Positions 14,164-22,303 of a stretch of 27,089 bases of DNA are shown piece after piece. Source of the stretch: Tyzzerella sp. UBA1042 (GTDB lineage Bacteria > Bacillota > Clostridia > Lachnospirales > Anaerotignaceae); NCBI GenBank assembly GCA_002316675.1, contig DCDZ01000068.1, forward strand, positions 1-27,089, given 5' to 3'. Numbering within the stretch: the stretch's first letter is position 1; each line of letters opens with the position of its first letter. Position numbers and translations under genes: made by a program. The notes below the pieces were generated by a model, which was not told the DNA's origin, did not search any database, and was given only the letters and a program-made list of their open reading frames with translations.

Positions 14164-16512
14164 TTATTCAGAAAAATTCACGTTTTGTGTCCATTGCAGC
14201 TCGTCATCAATGTAACAGCTGACCGTTCCCGTACCTCTGCCGGTAATATTTACCGTGTAAGGGAACTGGGTTACATTTCTTGTTTCATCCACCGCGGGGA
14301 ACAGTCCGTCAGCGTCATTTTTTACAACACGCACATATAAATCTCCATCTGCACCGCTTGGCGCAGTAATGGTAAAGGATTTTGTTCCCGTGGTTTCGCC
14401 GCCGTTGTTAGTGCCGCCGTTGTCGGTGCCGCCGGTATGGTCAGGCTCCGCAGGCTCTTCCGCCGCGGCTTTTCCGGAGCTGATGACCAAATTGACAATA
14501 CTGCCGCCGGGCACCTCTTGCCCTCCGCCCAGTGTCTGGGTCATGACCTTGCCCTTCTCCACGGTAGCACTTTCCGCATAGGAGATGCTGCCCACAGCCA
14601 AGCCTACGGCCTTCAAATCCTTTACCGCCTGCTCTTCCGTCGAACCTGTAACATTGGGTACGGAAACCATTTGCTCTTCTTTCCCCTTGCTTACCTTTAA
14701 AATGATTGTACTGTTGGCATTGATGTTCTCTCCCGCATTGGGATTTTGTTCCAAAACAATGCCGACTTCTTTTTCTTCATTGAATTCATATTCTATTCTC
14801 GGCTCCGCACCAACGAGGGCAGTGATTTTTTCCACCGCTGCTCTTTCTTCCTGCCCTACTACAGAAGGCATTTCTTTAGAGGTCAGCCCAAGGCTTGTTT
14901 TGATACCAATTTTCGTTCCGGCGGAAACCATTGTGCCTTCCTGCACCGACTGAAAAATAATAACGCCTTCGTCATAGTAGGTGCTGTAATCTTGTCCTTC
15001 CTCCACCAACTCCAAACCCATTTGCTGTGCCGCCGCCTGGGCATCCGTTAAGGGCACACCAACAAGTGTCGGCACCTCAATATTTTTTTCAGCGGAAACC
15101 AGACCGCCGCTCAAAAGCTTCATCCCCGCAACAGAAATAATGGCAATGACCACCAATGCCGTAGCAATGGCGGCAAAAATCACTTTTTTCTCTGCCCTAC
15201 GATCCTGTTCGTTGCCGTAATCTCCTTCTTTTCTGGGGTTTCTGCGTATTCTATTCGGCTTTTTACTTGTTTTCACAGGCTCCGCCTCCATATATTCGTT
15301 TTCGTACTCATCTTCCTTAGACAAGCGGAGCTTTTTGCCATACCGCTCAAAGCTTACCATAGGCTCCTTCATCGGCTGGGGAGGCTGTGCTTCCTCCGCT
15401 CCATGGGACTTTTCCCCATAAGTATTTTTATTCAACCGGATGTATTCCACCTCTTTGGGCTCCGCTGCCCTTGTAACGGGCTCCACCTCGTCCGTTTGCT
15501 GTGTTTCTTCTGTCAGGGCCGCCTCCTTCTCCTGCCGCTCACGCAGCTCTGCCGCCACAGCCGCCCTTTTTGAACGCCTTGCGCCGTAAGAATGGCTGCT
15601 TACTCCTCCTGCCAAGGTTGCGGCGGTTACGGCAGCCTCCACCTCTTTTTTCACAGGTGCCTGTGTATGCAAAAATTCTCCGGCGGTATCCGTTCTTGCC
15701 AAAAGCAAATCAGAAAGCATGAGTTCCACCGTTGCATACCGTTCATCCGCTTTCTTCATGGTGGCTCTTTTTATAATTCCCTCGATGGCCGGTGTGCAGT
15801 TCGGGTTATATTGCCTGATATCCGGCAATTCCTCGCTGATATGCTTTAGGGCAATGGAAACGGAATTATGCCCATGGAAGGGCAAAACACCGGTAATCAT
15901 TTCAAACATGGTAATACCCAGAGAATAAATATCGCTCTTTTCATCCACATAGCCCCCTCTTGCCTGCTCTGGTGAAAAATAATGCACGGAACCGGCGGCA
16001 TTTGCCGTTGTTGTCATGGTGGATACCGTTGCGGCTCTGGCAATGCCGAAATCCGTAACCTTTATCACACCGTCTGTGCCCACCAAAATATTTTGCGGCT
16101 TAATATCTCTATGTACAATATGGGCCTTATGGGCCTGTGCCAAAGCGGAGGCAATCTGAATTGCCACGTTTAGGGTGGACCGGGAATCAAAAGGCGCCTT
16201 TTGACGAATAGCCTGCTTTAAGGTGTCCCCATGAATATATTCCATGACGATATAATTAATCTCCCCATCTTCCCCCACATCATAAACCCGCACAATATTA
16301 GGGTGGGAAAGCCTTGCCGCAGAACAGGCCTCGGAGCGGAAGCGCTCTATAAACTCTTCGTCCCCGATAAATTCTTCCCGCAAAACCTTAACGGTAACAT
16401 ACCTGTCCAGCTTTTTATCCTTGCCCCGATATACCATTGCCATGCCGCCGGAGCCAATTTTCTCTATAATCTCATATCTATCCCCAAGGATAGTTTCGGG
16501 ATTCAACAACAT
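14164..16512 (-). CDS. prkC: PASTA-domain Ser/Thr protein kinase (PrkC/PknB/Stk1 type)
   Basis: A 782-aa membrane kinase sensing peptidoglycan fragments or lipid II and phosphorylating cell-wall, translation and metabolic targets. The cytoplasmic kinase domain (about 12-275) has GSGGMAMVYRG (20-30), K42, HRDIKPQN (134-141), DFG (154-156) and a Thr-rich activation loop (STMTTTANAAGS). A charged juxtamembrane linker of roughly 170 residues leads to one transmembrane helix (444-467). Outside are three PASTA units (about 478-541, 547-609, 616-679), then a Gly/Thr/Asn-rich linker (680-711) and a terminal beta-type domain of about 70 residues (712-782) that is not PASTA. The start ATG shares one base with the prpC stop (TAATG), coupling kinase to its phosphatase. 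Confidence 0.96.
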   Translation of the reverse strand: MLLNPETILGDRYEIIEKIGSGGMAMVYRGKDKKLDRYVTVKVLREEFIGDEEFIERFRSEACSAARLSHPNIVRVYDVGEDGEINYIVMEYIHGDTLKQAIRQKAPFDSRSTLNVAIQIASALAQAHKAHIVHRDIKPQNILVGTDGVIKVTDFGIARAATVSTMTTTANAAGSVHYFSPEQARGGYVDEKSDIYSLGITMFEMITGVLPFHGHNSVSIALKHISEELPDIRQYNPNCTPAIEGIIKRATMKKADERYATVELMLSDLLLARTDTAGEFLHTQAPVKKEVEAAVTAATLAGGVSSHSYGARRSKRAAVAAELRERQEKEAALTEETQQTDEVEPVTRAAEPKEVEYIRLNKNTYGEKSHGAEEAQPPQPMKEPMVSFERYGKKLRLSKEDEYENEYMEAEPVKTSKKPNRIRRNPRKEGDYGNEQDRRAEKKVIFAAIATALVVIAIISVAGMKLLSGGLVSAEKNIEVPTLVGVPLTDAQAAAQQMGLELVEEGQDYSTYYDEGVIIFQSVQEGTMVSAGTKIGIKTSLGLTSKEMPSVVGQEERAAVEKITALVGAEPRIEYEFNEEKEVGIVLEQNPNAGENINANSTIILKVSKGKEEQMVSVPNVTGSTEEQAVKDLKAVGLAVGSISYAESATVEKGKVMTQTLGGGQEVPGGSIVNLVISSGKAAAEEPAEPDHTGGTDNGGTNNGGETTGTKSFTITAPSGADGDLYVRVVKNDADGLFPAVDETRNVTQFPYTVNITGRGTGTVSCYIDDELQWTQNVNFSE

Positions 16513-17255
16513 TATTTCTTACCTCCTACATCAACCAAAATCAAGGAAATATTATCATATCCGCCACGTTCATTGGCCATCTCAACCAATTTCTGCGCTT
16601 TTTTTTCCAAGGTAATTCTCTTGTCAATGACCTCCGCCATAGCTTTATCCGAAACCATACCGGAAAGACCATCGGTGCAAAGAAGTAAAATGTCCCCCTG
16701 CATTGCCTTTTCCACAATGGCATCCGTTTCAACGGTTTCTTTGATTCCTATGGCACGGGTAATAATATTTCTTTTGGGGTGGCTTGCCGCCTCTTCCCTT
16801 GTAATGGAACCCAATCGAACCAACTCCATAACGTAGGAATGGTCTGTGGTGAGGGGGCTTAACTCCCGCTTCCGAAACAAATAGGCACGGCTGTCTCCCA
16901 CATAAGCAATGTAAATTTTTCCATCCTGCACCGCCGCCGTCACCATGGTAGTACCCATCTCTGCGAATTCCCGCTCAGAGTTGGATTTTTTATAAACTGC
17001 CCGGTTGGAGGCAGTCATAGCCGCCGTCAATAAATCTGGGATATCTTCCTCGCCATGGGCATCCCGCTCCTTACGAATATATTCTAAAAAAGAGTCAATG
17101 GCATATTGACTGGCAACCTCTCCCGCATTACAGCCGCCCATGCCATCGGCAACAATAAAAAGATTTTGAATATCATCCTCCTTGGAAGGCACATACAGGG
17201 CATCCTCGTTATTTTTTCTGCACCTCCCAATATCACTGATTCCAACCGCTTTCAA
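16512..17255 (-). CDS. prpC: PP2C-family Ser/Thr protein phosphatase
   Basis: Removes phosphate from proteins phosphorylated by the adjacent kinase, including the kinase itself. The 247-aa domain has the PP2C metal-site motifs SDIGRCRKNNEDAL (7-20), VADGMGG (35-41), GTTMVTAAVQDGKIYIAYVGDSRAYLFR, the TTDHS element, LLCTDGLSGMV and a C-terminal GGYDNISLILV. The start codon is TTG at 17255, behind GAGGAGG with an 8-nt gap; no ATG is available near the conserved N-terminus. It lies about 55 nt after rlmN and overlaps the kinase gene by one base. Confidence 0.96.
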   Translation of the reverse strand: MKAVGISDIGRCRKNNEDALYVPSKEDDIQNLFIVADGMGGCNAGEVASQYAIDSFLEYIRKERDAHGEEDIPDLLTAAMTASNRAVYKKSNSEREFAEMGTTMVTAAVQDGKIYIAYVGDSRAYLFRKRELSPLTTDHSYVMELVRLGSITREEAASHPKRNIITRAIGIKETVETDAIVEKAMQGDILLLCTDGLSGMVSDKAMAEVIDKRITLEKKAQKLVEMANERGGYDNISLILVDVGGKK

Positions 17256-17310
17256 TCAATCCACCTCCTCGGTGTAAAAATTCAAACTGCATCAGCCTCT
17301 CAGCCGCTTT

Positions 17311-18372
17311 TCATAAAACCAAACTATCCGACTCTCCTCTGTCTTTCAAATGACTGCGCCGCAGCTGCCCGCAGGCCGCATCAATATCACTGCCCAACCT
17401 TCTGCGAATAGTGGTTTCCACACCGTTTTCCTGCAAAAGCTCCGCAAACCGCTTCACTCTGTCGGCGGAGCTTTTGGTGTACTCCCGTTCCTTCACATCA
17501 TTCATGGGAATCAAATTTACGTGGCAAAGCATATGTCGAAGCTTTCCTGCCAATTCCCTTGCACAAGCATCACTGTCATTGACTCCCCGCATCATGGCGT
17601 ATTCAAAGGTAATCCGCCGCTTTGTGGTTTCCGTATAGTGACGGCAGGCAGAAAGAAGCTGCTCCATGGTGTTTGCCTTTGCCACCGGCATAATTTCCCT
17701 TCGTATTTCATCATTGGGGGCGTGCAAAGACACCGCAAGGGTGATCTGCAGCTGCTCTGCCTCCAGACGGTACATTTTTTCAATTAAGCCGCAGGTTGAC
17801 AGGGTAATATGCCGCTGTCCCATATTTTGCCCTTCGTGATGATTGATCAAATGGATAAACTTCAGTACATTTTCATAATTATCCAAAGGCTCTCCGCTGC
17901 CCATAAGTACAACACTGTGAATGCGCTCACCGCAGTCTTTTTGTATTTCATAAACCTGAGAAAGCATTTCCCCTGCCGTTAAATTCCGCTCAACCCCGTC
18001 CAAGGTTGAGGCACAGAAACGGCATCCCATGCGGCATCCTGCCTGGGTAGAAATGCAGACGGTATTTCCATGGTCATATTTCATCAATACGCTTTCAATC
18101 ACCGATTCATTCTCTAATGCGAAAAGATATTTTCTTGTCCCATCCAGTTGAGACACAAGACGCCGCACAATCTGCACACCACCCAGCGTTGCCTCTTGTG
18201 CAAGCTTTTCCCGCAGGCTTTTAGAAAGGTTCGTCATTTCATCAAAGGAGGACACCTGTTTTTTATGAATCCATTCAGAAATCTGCCTTGCACGGAATTT
18301 CGGTTCCCTAATGCCGGCCATAAAAAGCTGAAGTTCCTCCAAATTCATAGATTTTAAATCTATTTTTGCCAT
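17311..18372 (-). CDS. rlmN: Dual-specificity 23S rRNA/tRNA adenine-C2 methyltransferase RlmN
   Basis: A radical-SAM enzyme that methylates A2503 of 23S rRNA and A37 of some tRNAs. The 353-aa sequence has the iron-sulfur motif CRMGCRFC (C113, C117, C120) in the STQAGC context, MGSGEPLDNY (SAM site), LAVSLHAPND and the second catalytic cysteine near C334 (SDIDAAC). Its C2 methyl mark differs from the C8 mark of the related Cfr; the intact RlmN layout and the conserved operon position support RlmN, not Cfr. It begins 3 nt after rsmB. Confidence 0.96.
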   Translation of the reverse strand: MAKIDLKSMNLEELQLFMAGIREPKFRARQISEWIHKKQVSSFDEMTNLSKSLREKLAQEATLGGVQIVRRLVSQLDGTRKYLFALENESVIESVLMKYDHGNTVCISTQAGCRMGCRFCASTLDGVERNLTAGEMLSQVYEIQKDCGERIHSVVLMGSGEPLDNYENVLKFIHLINHHEGQNMGQRHITLSTCGLIEKMYRLEAEQLQITLAVSLHAPNDEIRREIMPVAKANTMEQLLSACRHYTETTKRRITFEYAMMRGVNDSDACARELAGKLRHMLCHVNLIPMNDVKEREYTKSSADRVKRFAELLQENGVETTIRRRLGSDIDAACGQLRRSHLKDRGESDSLVL

Positions 18373-18375
18373 GGT

Positions 18376-19722
18376 TTATCCCTTTCTTTTCATCTTCGCA
18401 ATAAAAAAGCCATCGGTTTTACTTTTATGGGGCAACAGTGTAATATGCCCTCTTTCAGCAGATTCCTGCCAAAGAGCCTGGGGCAGAAACTCCGAAATAT
18501 CTTCCGGAATAAACTCGGGATGGTTCTGCAAAAACCACTCCACGTTTTTTTCATTTTCCTTCCTGCATAATGTACAGGTGCTGTAAATCAATATACCTCC
18601 GGGCTTTACATAGCTTGCCCCATTTGATAATATCTTACGCTGCATGGGCACCAAATCATCAATCTCATCGCCGTTTTTCTTCAGTCGTATGTCCGGCTTT
18701 TTCCCCATCAAACCTAAGCCGGAGCATGGTGCATCCACCAAAACTCTGTCGAAAGCGTTCACATATTTTTCATTCCATTGGGTGGCATCCTGCCGGATAG
18801 GCGCAATGATCTCAATACCGAGGCGTTTGGCCCCTTCTGCAATCAATTCTATTTTATGCTCATAAATATCGCCGCAAACAAGATTTCCCGTATTTTCCAT
18901 CTTTTCTGCAATGGTAAAGCTTTTGCCGCCGGGGGCAGCGCAAAGGTCAAGAATGGCTTCTCCTTTTTGGGGATCCAGAAGCTCTACGGCCAACTGGGAG
19001 CTTTCATCCTGCACATGAAACAAGCCCTCCAAAAAGACCTGCAGTCTGCCGATGTCCGCTGTTTTTTTCAAATGCAAAGCAAAGGGCGCAATTCGCCCCT
19101 CTACGGCTGTAACTCCCGCCTGCTCCAGCTGTTTTTTCAGCAGCGGCTTTTCTGTTTTTAAGATATTCACCCGAATGGTCACATCGGGGGATTGATTGTT
19201 TGCCTGGCAAAGCTTTTCCGTTTCCGCATAGCCGAAATACGCCAGCCACATTTTCATCAGCCAAAGGGGATGGGAATACCGGATGTGCAAAAATTCCGCC
19301 GTGCCCTCTTTGGGCAAAATAACGGCAGCTTTTTCCCGGCCTGCCGTACGCAAAACACCGTTCACAAAGCCCTTTAATGGTGCAAGCCCTCTTTGGGCAA
19401 TCAGTTTTACCCCTTCATTACAGGCGGCGGAATCGGGTATTTTCATAAAATACATTTGGTAAACGGCCGTGCGCATAACCGCCAAAACCCAAGGCTTCAT
19501 TTTTTCCGTCTTTGTTTTAGAAAACTGGTTCAGCACATGGTCAATATAATATAAATTCCGCAAGGTTCCGTTTACAATTTCTGTTACCAAGGCTCTGTCC
19601 TTCGGCGGCATGGCACCGTTTTGGCGCAAAAGCCTTCTTAAAGCCATATTGTTATAGGCACCATCCTCCATGATTTCCATCATGGCCTCAGCCGCAATTT
19701 CTCTGGGATTGATCTGTATCAT
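18376..19722 (-). CDS. rsmB: 16S rRNA cytosine-C5 methyltransferase RsmB
   Basis: Methylates C967 of 16S rRNA. The 448-aa protein has an N-terminal NusB-like RNA-binding domain (about 5-135) and a C-terminal methyltransferase domain with VQDESSQLAVELL, LDLCAAPGGKSF (SAM loop), VLVDAPCSGLGLMGKKPDIR and IYSTCTL, the last two holding the pair of catalytic cysteines. AAAGGG precedes the ATG. It is the first gene after a promoter at 19775-19803 and leads rsmB-rlmN-prpC-prkC-rsgA-rpe-thiN. Confidence 0.96.
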   Translation of the reverse strand: MIQINPREIAAEAMMEIMEDGAYNNMALRRLLRQNGAMPPKDRALVTEIVNGTLRNLYYIDHVLNQFSKTKTEKMKPWVLAVMRTAVYQMYFMKIPDSAACNEGVKLIAQRGLAPLKGFVNGVLRTAGREKAAVILPKEGTAEFLHIRYSHPLWLMKMWLAYFGYAETEKLCQANNQSPDVTIRVNILKTEKPLLKKQLEQAGVTAVEGRIAPFALHLKKTADIGRLQVFLEGLFHVQDESSQLAVELLDPQKGEAILDLCAAPGGKSFTIAEKMENTGNLVCGDIYEHKIELIAEGAKRLGIEIIAPIRQDATQWNEKYVNAFDRVLVDAPCSGLGLMGKKPDIRLKKNGDEIDDLVPMQRKILSNGASYVKPGGILIYSTCTLCRKENEKNVEWFLQNHPEFIPEDISEFLPQALWQESAERGHITLLPHKSKTDGFFIAKMKRKG

Positions 19723-19774
19723 TTTAGTTCCCTTTCATCAGGAATGTATTTCAAAATTTGTTTACTAACTTACT

Positions 19775-19803
19775 ATTATAAAGGATTCTATCCCTTTGAG
19801 CAA
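19775..19803 (-). promoter_or_regulatory. Promoter of the rsmB-thiN operon
   Basis: On the minus strand TTGCTC (19798-19803), 17-nt spacer, TATAAT (19775-19780). Confidence 0.7.
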
Positions 19804-19811
19804 CATTTTTC

Positions 19812-19851
19812 GCCATTTCTCCCAGAATTTCAACCTTTTGTAAGAAATGGC
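19812..19851. repeat. Inverted repeat upstream of the rsmB promoter
   Basis: GCCATTTCT (19812-19820) and AGAAATGGC (19843-19851) are perfect complements separated by 22 nt. The repeat sits between the peptidase terminator and the rsmB -35 box. It may be a second terminator stem or a protein-binding site. Confidence 0.4.
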
Positions 19852-19887
19852 AAAAGGCCGATTTCCAAATTGAAAAACCAGCCTTCT
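19852..19887 (-). terminator. Terminator of the def-fmt-peptidase operon
   Basis: On the minus strand AAGGCTGGTTT pairs with AAATCGGCCTT (two G-T pairs) and is followed by TTTTGCC. It lies just after the peptidase stop codon. Confidence 0.65.
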
Positions 19888-19898
19888 TTGTATACTCT

Positions 19899-20573
19899 TT
19901 AGTCGTTTCTTCTGCCAAAAATTGCAATCAAACGCAGCAACTGCAGCACTGCCACAATGGCCGCCGCCACATAAGTGAGCGCCGCCGCCCGCAATACTTT
20001 TTTTGCACCGCCAACCTCGGTTTCATCCAAAAAGCTTTGGTCTACCAACAGGTCAATAGCCCTTGCGGAAGCGTCAAACTCCACAGGCAGTGTGATCAAT
20101 GTAAATGCCACCGATGCCGCAAAGAAAATAATACCCATCTCAATCATCAAATTGCCGCTTCTGCTGGAAAACAGCATCCCGATAAAAATTAACGGCATAG
20201 CCATTCTTGAACCCAAATTGGCAACCGGTACTAAAATACTGCGCAATGCAAGGGGGCCGTAGCCCACATCATGCTGAATGGCATGGCCGGTTTCATGGGC
20301 CGCAATGCCTAAAGCCGCAACGGAGGTATGATCGTAAACGCCTTGGGACAGACGCAGGGTTTTCGTACGCGGGTCATAATGATCCGTCAAATTTCCTGCA
20401 ACCCGTTCGACATTTACATCGTAAATGCCTGCATTTTGAAGCATCTGCGCCGCAACCTGTGCCCCGGTAAAGCCTCTCCTGTTCTGTACCTTAGAATATT
20501 TGTTATAGGTGCCTGTTACATTCGTCTGGGCATACAATGAAAGTATAATCGCCAAAATTAATAAAATAAACAT
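19899..20573 (-). CDS. Membrane zinc-dependent peptidase, YugP-like
   Basis: A 224-aa protein with an N-terminal membrane anchor (FILLILAIILSLYA), the zinc motif HETGH (93-97) in AALGIAAHETGHAIQHD, two hydrophobic segments in the middle (PLIFIGMLF and MIEMGIIFFAASVAFTLITLPVEFDASARA) and a C-terminal membrane segment. This is the layout of the neutral zinc metallopeptidase family that includes B. subtilis YugP; the glutamate in VEFDASARA may be the third zinc ligand. Substrate unknown. The frame is open to 20642, but ATG 20573 follows AAGGAGG and gives a proper membrane-anchor N-terminus. It is the third gene after def and fmt, 37 nt from fmt. Confidence 0.88.
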   Translation of the reverse strand: MFILLILAIILSLYAQTNVTGTYNKYSKVQNRRGFTGAQVAAQMLQNAGIYDVNVERVAGNLTDHYDPRTKTLRLSQGVYDHTSVAALGIAAHETGHAIQHDVGYGPLALRSILVPVANLGSRMAMPLIFIGMLFSSRSGNLMIEMGIIFFAASVAFTLITLPVEFDASARAIDLLVDQSFLDETEVGGAKKVLRAAALTYVAAAIVAVLQLLRLIAIFGRRND

Positions 20574-20610
20574 CCTTGGTTCCTCCTTTATAAATGCAAA
20601 GTCCGAAAGA

Positions 20611-21540
20611 CTACTGTAAAAGGACGCCCTGTTTGATTGCATGACCTCTTAAATAGGCATCTGCCGACATACGTTTTTTCCCCGTTGCCTGCAGCTCCGT
20701 AATGGTCAACGCACCATCGCCGCATTTTACGACGAATCCCTTCTTGGTTATATCCACCACCTCACCGGGCTGCCCCTGGTGATACAAGCCTTCCGCCTTA
20801 GTTCCCCGAAAAAGCTTCAGCGGCGTATCCACATAGATGGAATATGCCCCTGGGGCCGGATCCAAACCACGCATCAAATTTATGATTTCTTCTGCGCTTT
20901 TTTTCCAATCTATATGCCCCGTTTCCTTTGTAATCATAGGGGCATAGGTTGCCGCCTCATGATTTTGGGGCACTCTTTCCACCGTACCCGCCTGCATGGC
21001 AGCCAAGGTATCCAAAAGCAATACCGCCCCCGCTTCCGCCATTTTATCATGCACAGAAGCAAAGGTATCCTCCGGTGTGATTTCCACTTCGGTTTTTAAG
21101 AGCATATCCCCCGTGTCCATGCCCTTTGCCATAAACATTGTGGTAATCCCCGTTACCGTTTCCCCCTCCATAATGGACCATTGCATGGGTGCCGCACCGC
21201 GATACTTCGGCAACAGAGAACCATGAACATTGATACAGCCATACTTTGGGATATTTAAAATGCCTTCCGGCAAAATTTGTCCAAAAGCCGTGACTGCAAT
21301 TACCTCCGGATTCAGCTCCTCCAGCAGCGAAACAAACGCCGGATCGTTTACCTTTTCCGGTTGATACACCTTAAGCCCCTGCTCCAACGCATAGGCCTTG
21401 ACCGGTGTGGGGACAAGCTTTTTTCCTCTGCCCCTGGGTTTATCCGGCTGCGTCACCACAGCAAGCACTTCATGCTGTGTTAGCAGCGCCTTCAGTGAAT
21501 ACACCGCAAACTCTGGTGTACCCATAAAAACCACTTTCAT
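20611..21540 (-). CDS. fmt: Methionyl-tRNA formyltransferase
   Basis: Adds a formyl group from 10-formyltetrahydrofolate to methionyl-initiator tRNA. The 309-aa protein has MKVVFMGTPEFAV at the N-terminus, the catalytic INVHGSLLPKYRGAAPMQW segment (Asn, His), ETVTGITTMFMAKGMDTGDML and a C-terminal OB-like domain. TAAGGAGG precedes the ATG. It lies 12 nt after def, giving the usual formylation/deformylation pair on one message. Confidence 0.97.
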   Translation of the reverse strand: MKVVFMGTPEFAVYSLKALLTQHEVLAVVTQPDKPRGRGKKLVPTPVKAYALEQGLKVYQPEKVNDPAFVSLLEELNPEVIAVTAFGQILPEGILNIPKYGCINVHGSLLPKYRGAAPMQWSIMEGETVTGITTMFMAKGMDTGDMLLKTEVEITPEDTFASVHDKMAEAGAVLLLDTLAAMQAGTVERVPQNHEAATYAPMITKETGHIDWKKSAEEIINLMRGLDPAPGAYSIYVDTPLKLFRGTKAEGLYHQGQPGEVVDITKKGFVVKCGDGALTITELQATGKKRMSADAYLRGHAIKQGVLLQ

Positions 21541-21552
21541 GGGTATTCCTCC

Positions 21553-22014
21553 TTAAACCTCTTCCACATCTTCTTCGGGAATGGTCTTATCAATATACAA
21601 AATGCCGTCTAGATGATCTGTTTCGTGGGAAAGGGCCACCGCCATCAGCTCCTCGCCCTCAACAACAATCTTCTCACCGTTGCGGTTTAACGCCTCCACC
21701 CGAATATATTCCGGACGATCTACCAAACCGCTTTGGCCGGGTACGCTCAAACAGCCCTCATAATCAATTTGAGAGCCTCTTGTTTCCACAATCACAGGGT
21801 TGATCAGCTCAACCAAGCCATCCCCCAAATCAATGACAACAATACGCTTTAAAATACCTACTTGAGGGGCCGCAAGGCCAACACCATTGGCGGCATACAT
21901 GGTTTCCGCCATATCGTCCAACAAGGTAAGGGTATGGGGGTTGATTTCCTTTACGGGCTTGCAAATCTTTCTCAAAATCTCATCCGAGCTTACACGGATT
22001 TCTCTTTTTGCCAC
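21553..22014 (-). CDS. def: Peptide deformylase
   Basis: Removes the N-formyl group from new proteins. The 153-aa protein has all three motifs: GVGLAAPQVG (44-53), EGCLS (86-90, metal ligand C88) and HETDHLDG (130-137, metal ligands H130 and H134, catalytic E131). The start codon is GTG at 22014, behind AGGAGGT with about 7 nt spacing. It is the first gene after a long untranslated leader and a promoter that overlaps the end of priA. Confidence 0.96.
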   Translation of the reverse strand: MAKREIRVSSDEILRKICKPVKEINPHTLTLLDDMAETMYAANGVGLAAPQVGILKRIVVIDLGDGLVELINPVIVETRGSQIDYEGCLSVPGQSGLVDRPEYIRVEALNRNGEKIVVEGEELMAVALSHETDHLDGILYIDKTIPEEDVEEV

Positions 22015-22270
22015 TTATATTACCTCCTATAAATGCAATGCATACAAAAAGCTTTGTAAAACGATCTAAATTTTCCGGGCAATGTCCGAAAATCGTCAAG
22101 CCGACGGATATATAGCAAAATAAACAATGCTTTTGCTTTTCAGAAACACCAAACATTTAAAATCGGATCGTTTATTCAAGTTTTATTTTTCAAATTATTT
22201 TATGCAACAAAATTATCTTTTCTTCATTTTAACCGAAAAAACCTTCCAAGAAAATGAAACGTATTTTAAC
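22015..22270 (-). promoter_or_regulatory. Long (about 250 nt) untranslated leader of def-fmt-peptidase
   Basis: No gene is visible here. On the minus strand the leader has inverted repeats: TTCATTTT/AAAATGAA (22251-22258 with 22223-22230), CGTC/GACG, and a stem ATTTTC-GG/CC-GGAAAAT (22070-22093) flanked by ACGA and TCGT. The sequence ACGATC occurs upstream and could compete for the final GATCGT. An extended -10-like TGCTATATAT within it might be a second promoter. It matches no riboswitch class that I recognise. Confidence 0.4.
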
Positions 22271-22274
22271 ATTT

Positions 22275-22303
22275 ATTCTACCATAGAATCCTCTTTTATA
22301 CAA
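22275..22303 (-). promoter_or_regulatory. Promoter of def-fmt-peptidase, overlapping the priA stop codon
   Basis: On the minus strand TTGTAT (22298-22303), 17-nt spacer, TAGAAT (22275-22280). The -35 box shares a base with the priA TAA. Confidence 0.6.

Noticed and set aside
17311..18372. Cfr-type (C8) resistance methyltransferase near an ABC-F resistance gene
   Set aside because: The protein sits in the conserved rsmB-rlmN-prpC operon and has the RlmN layout, so housekeeping RlmN is the sound call.
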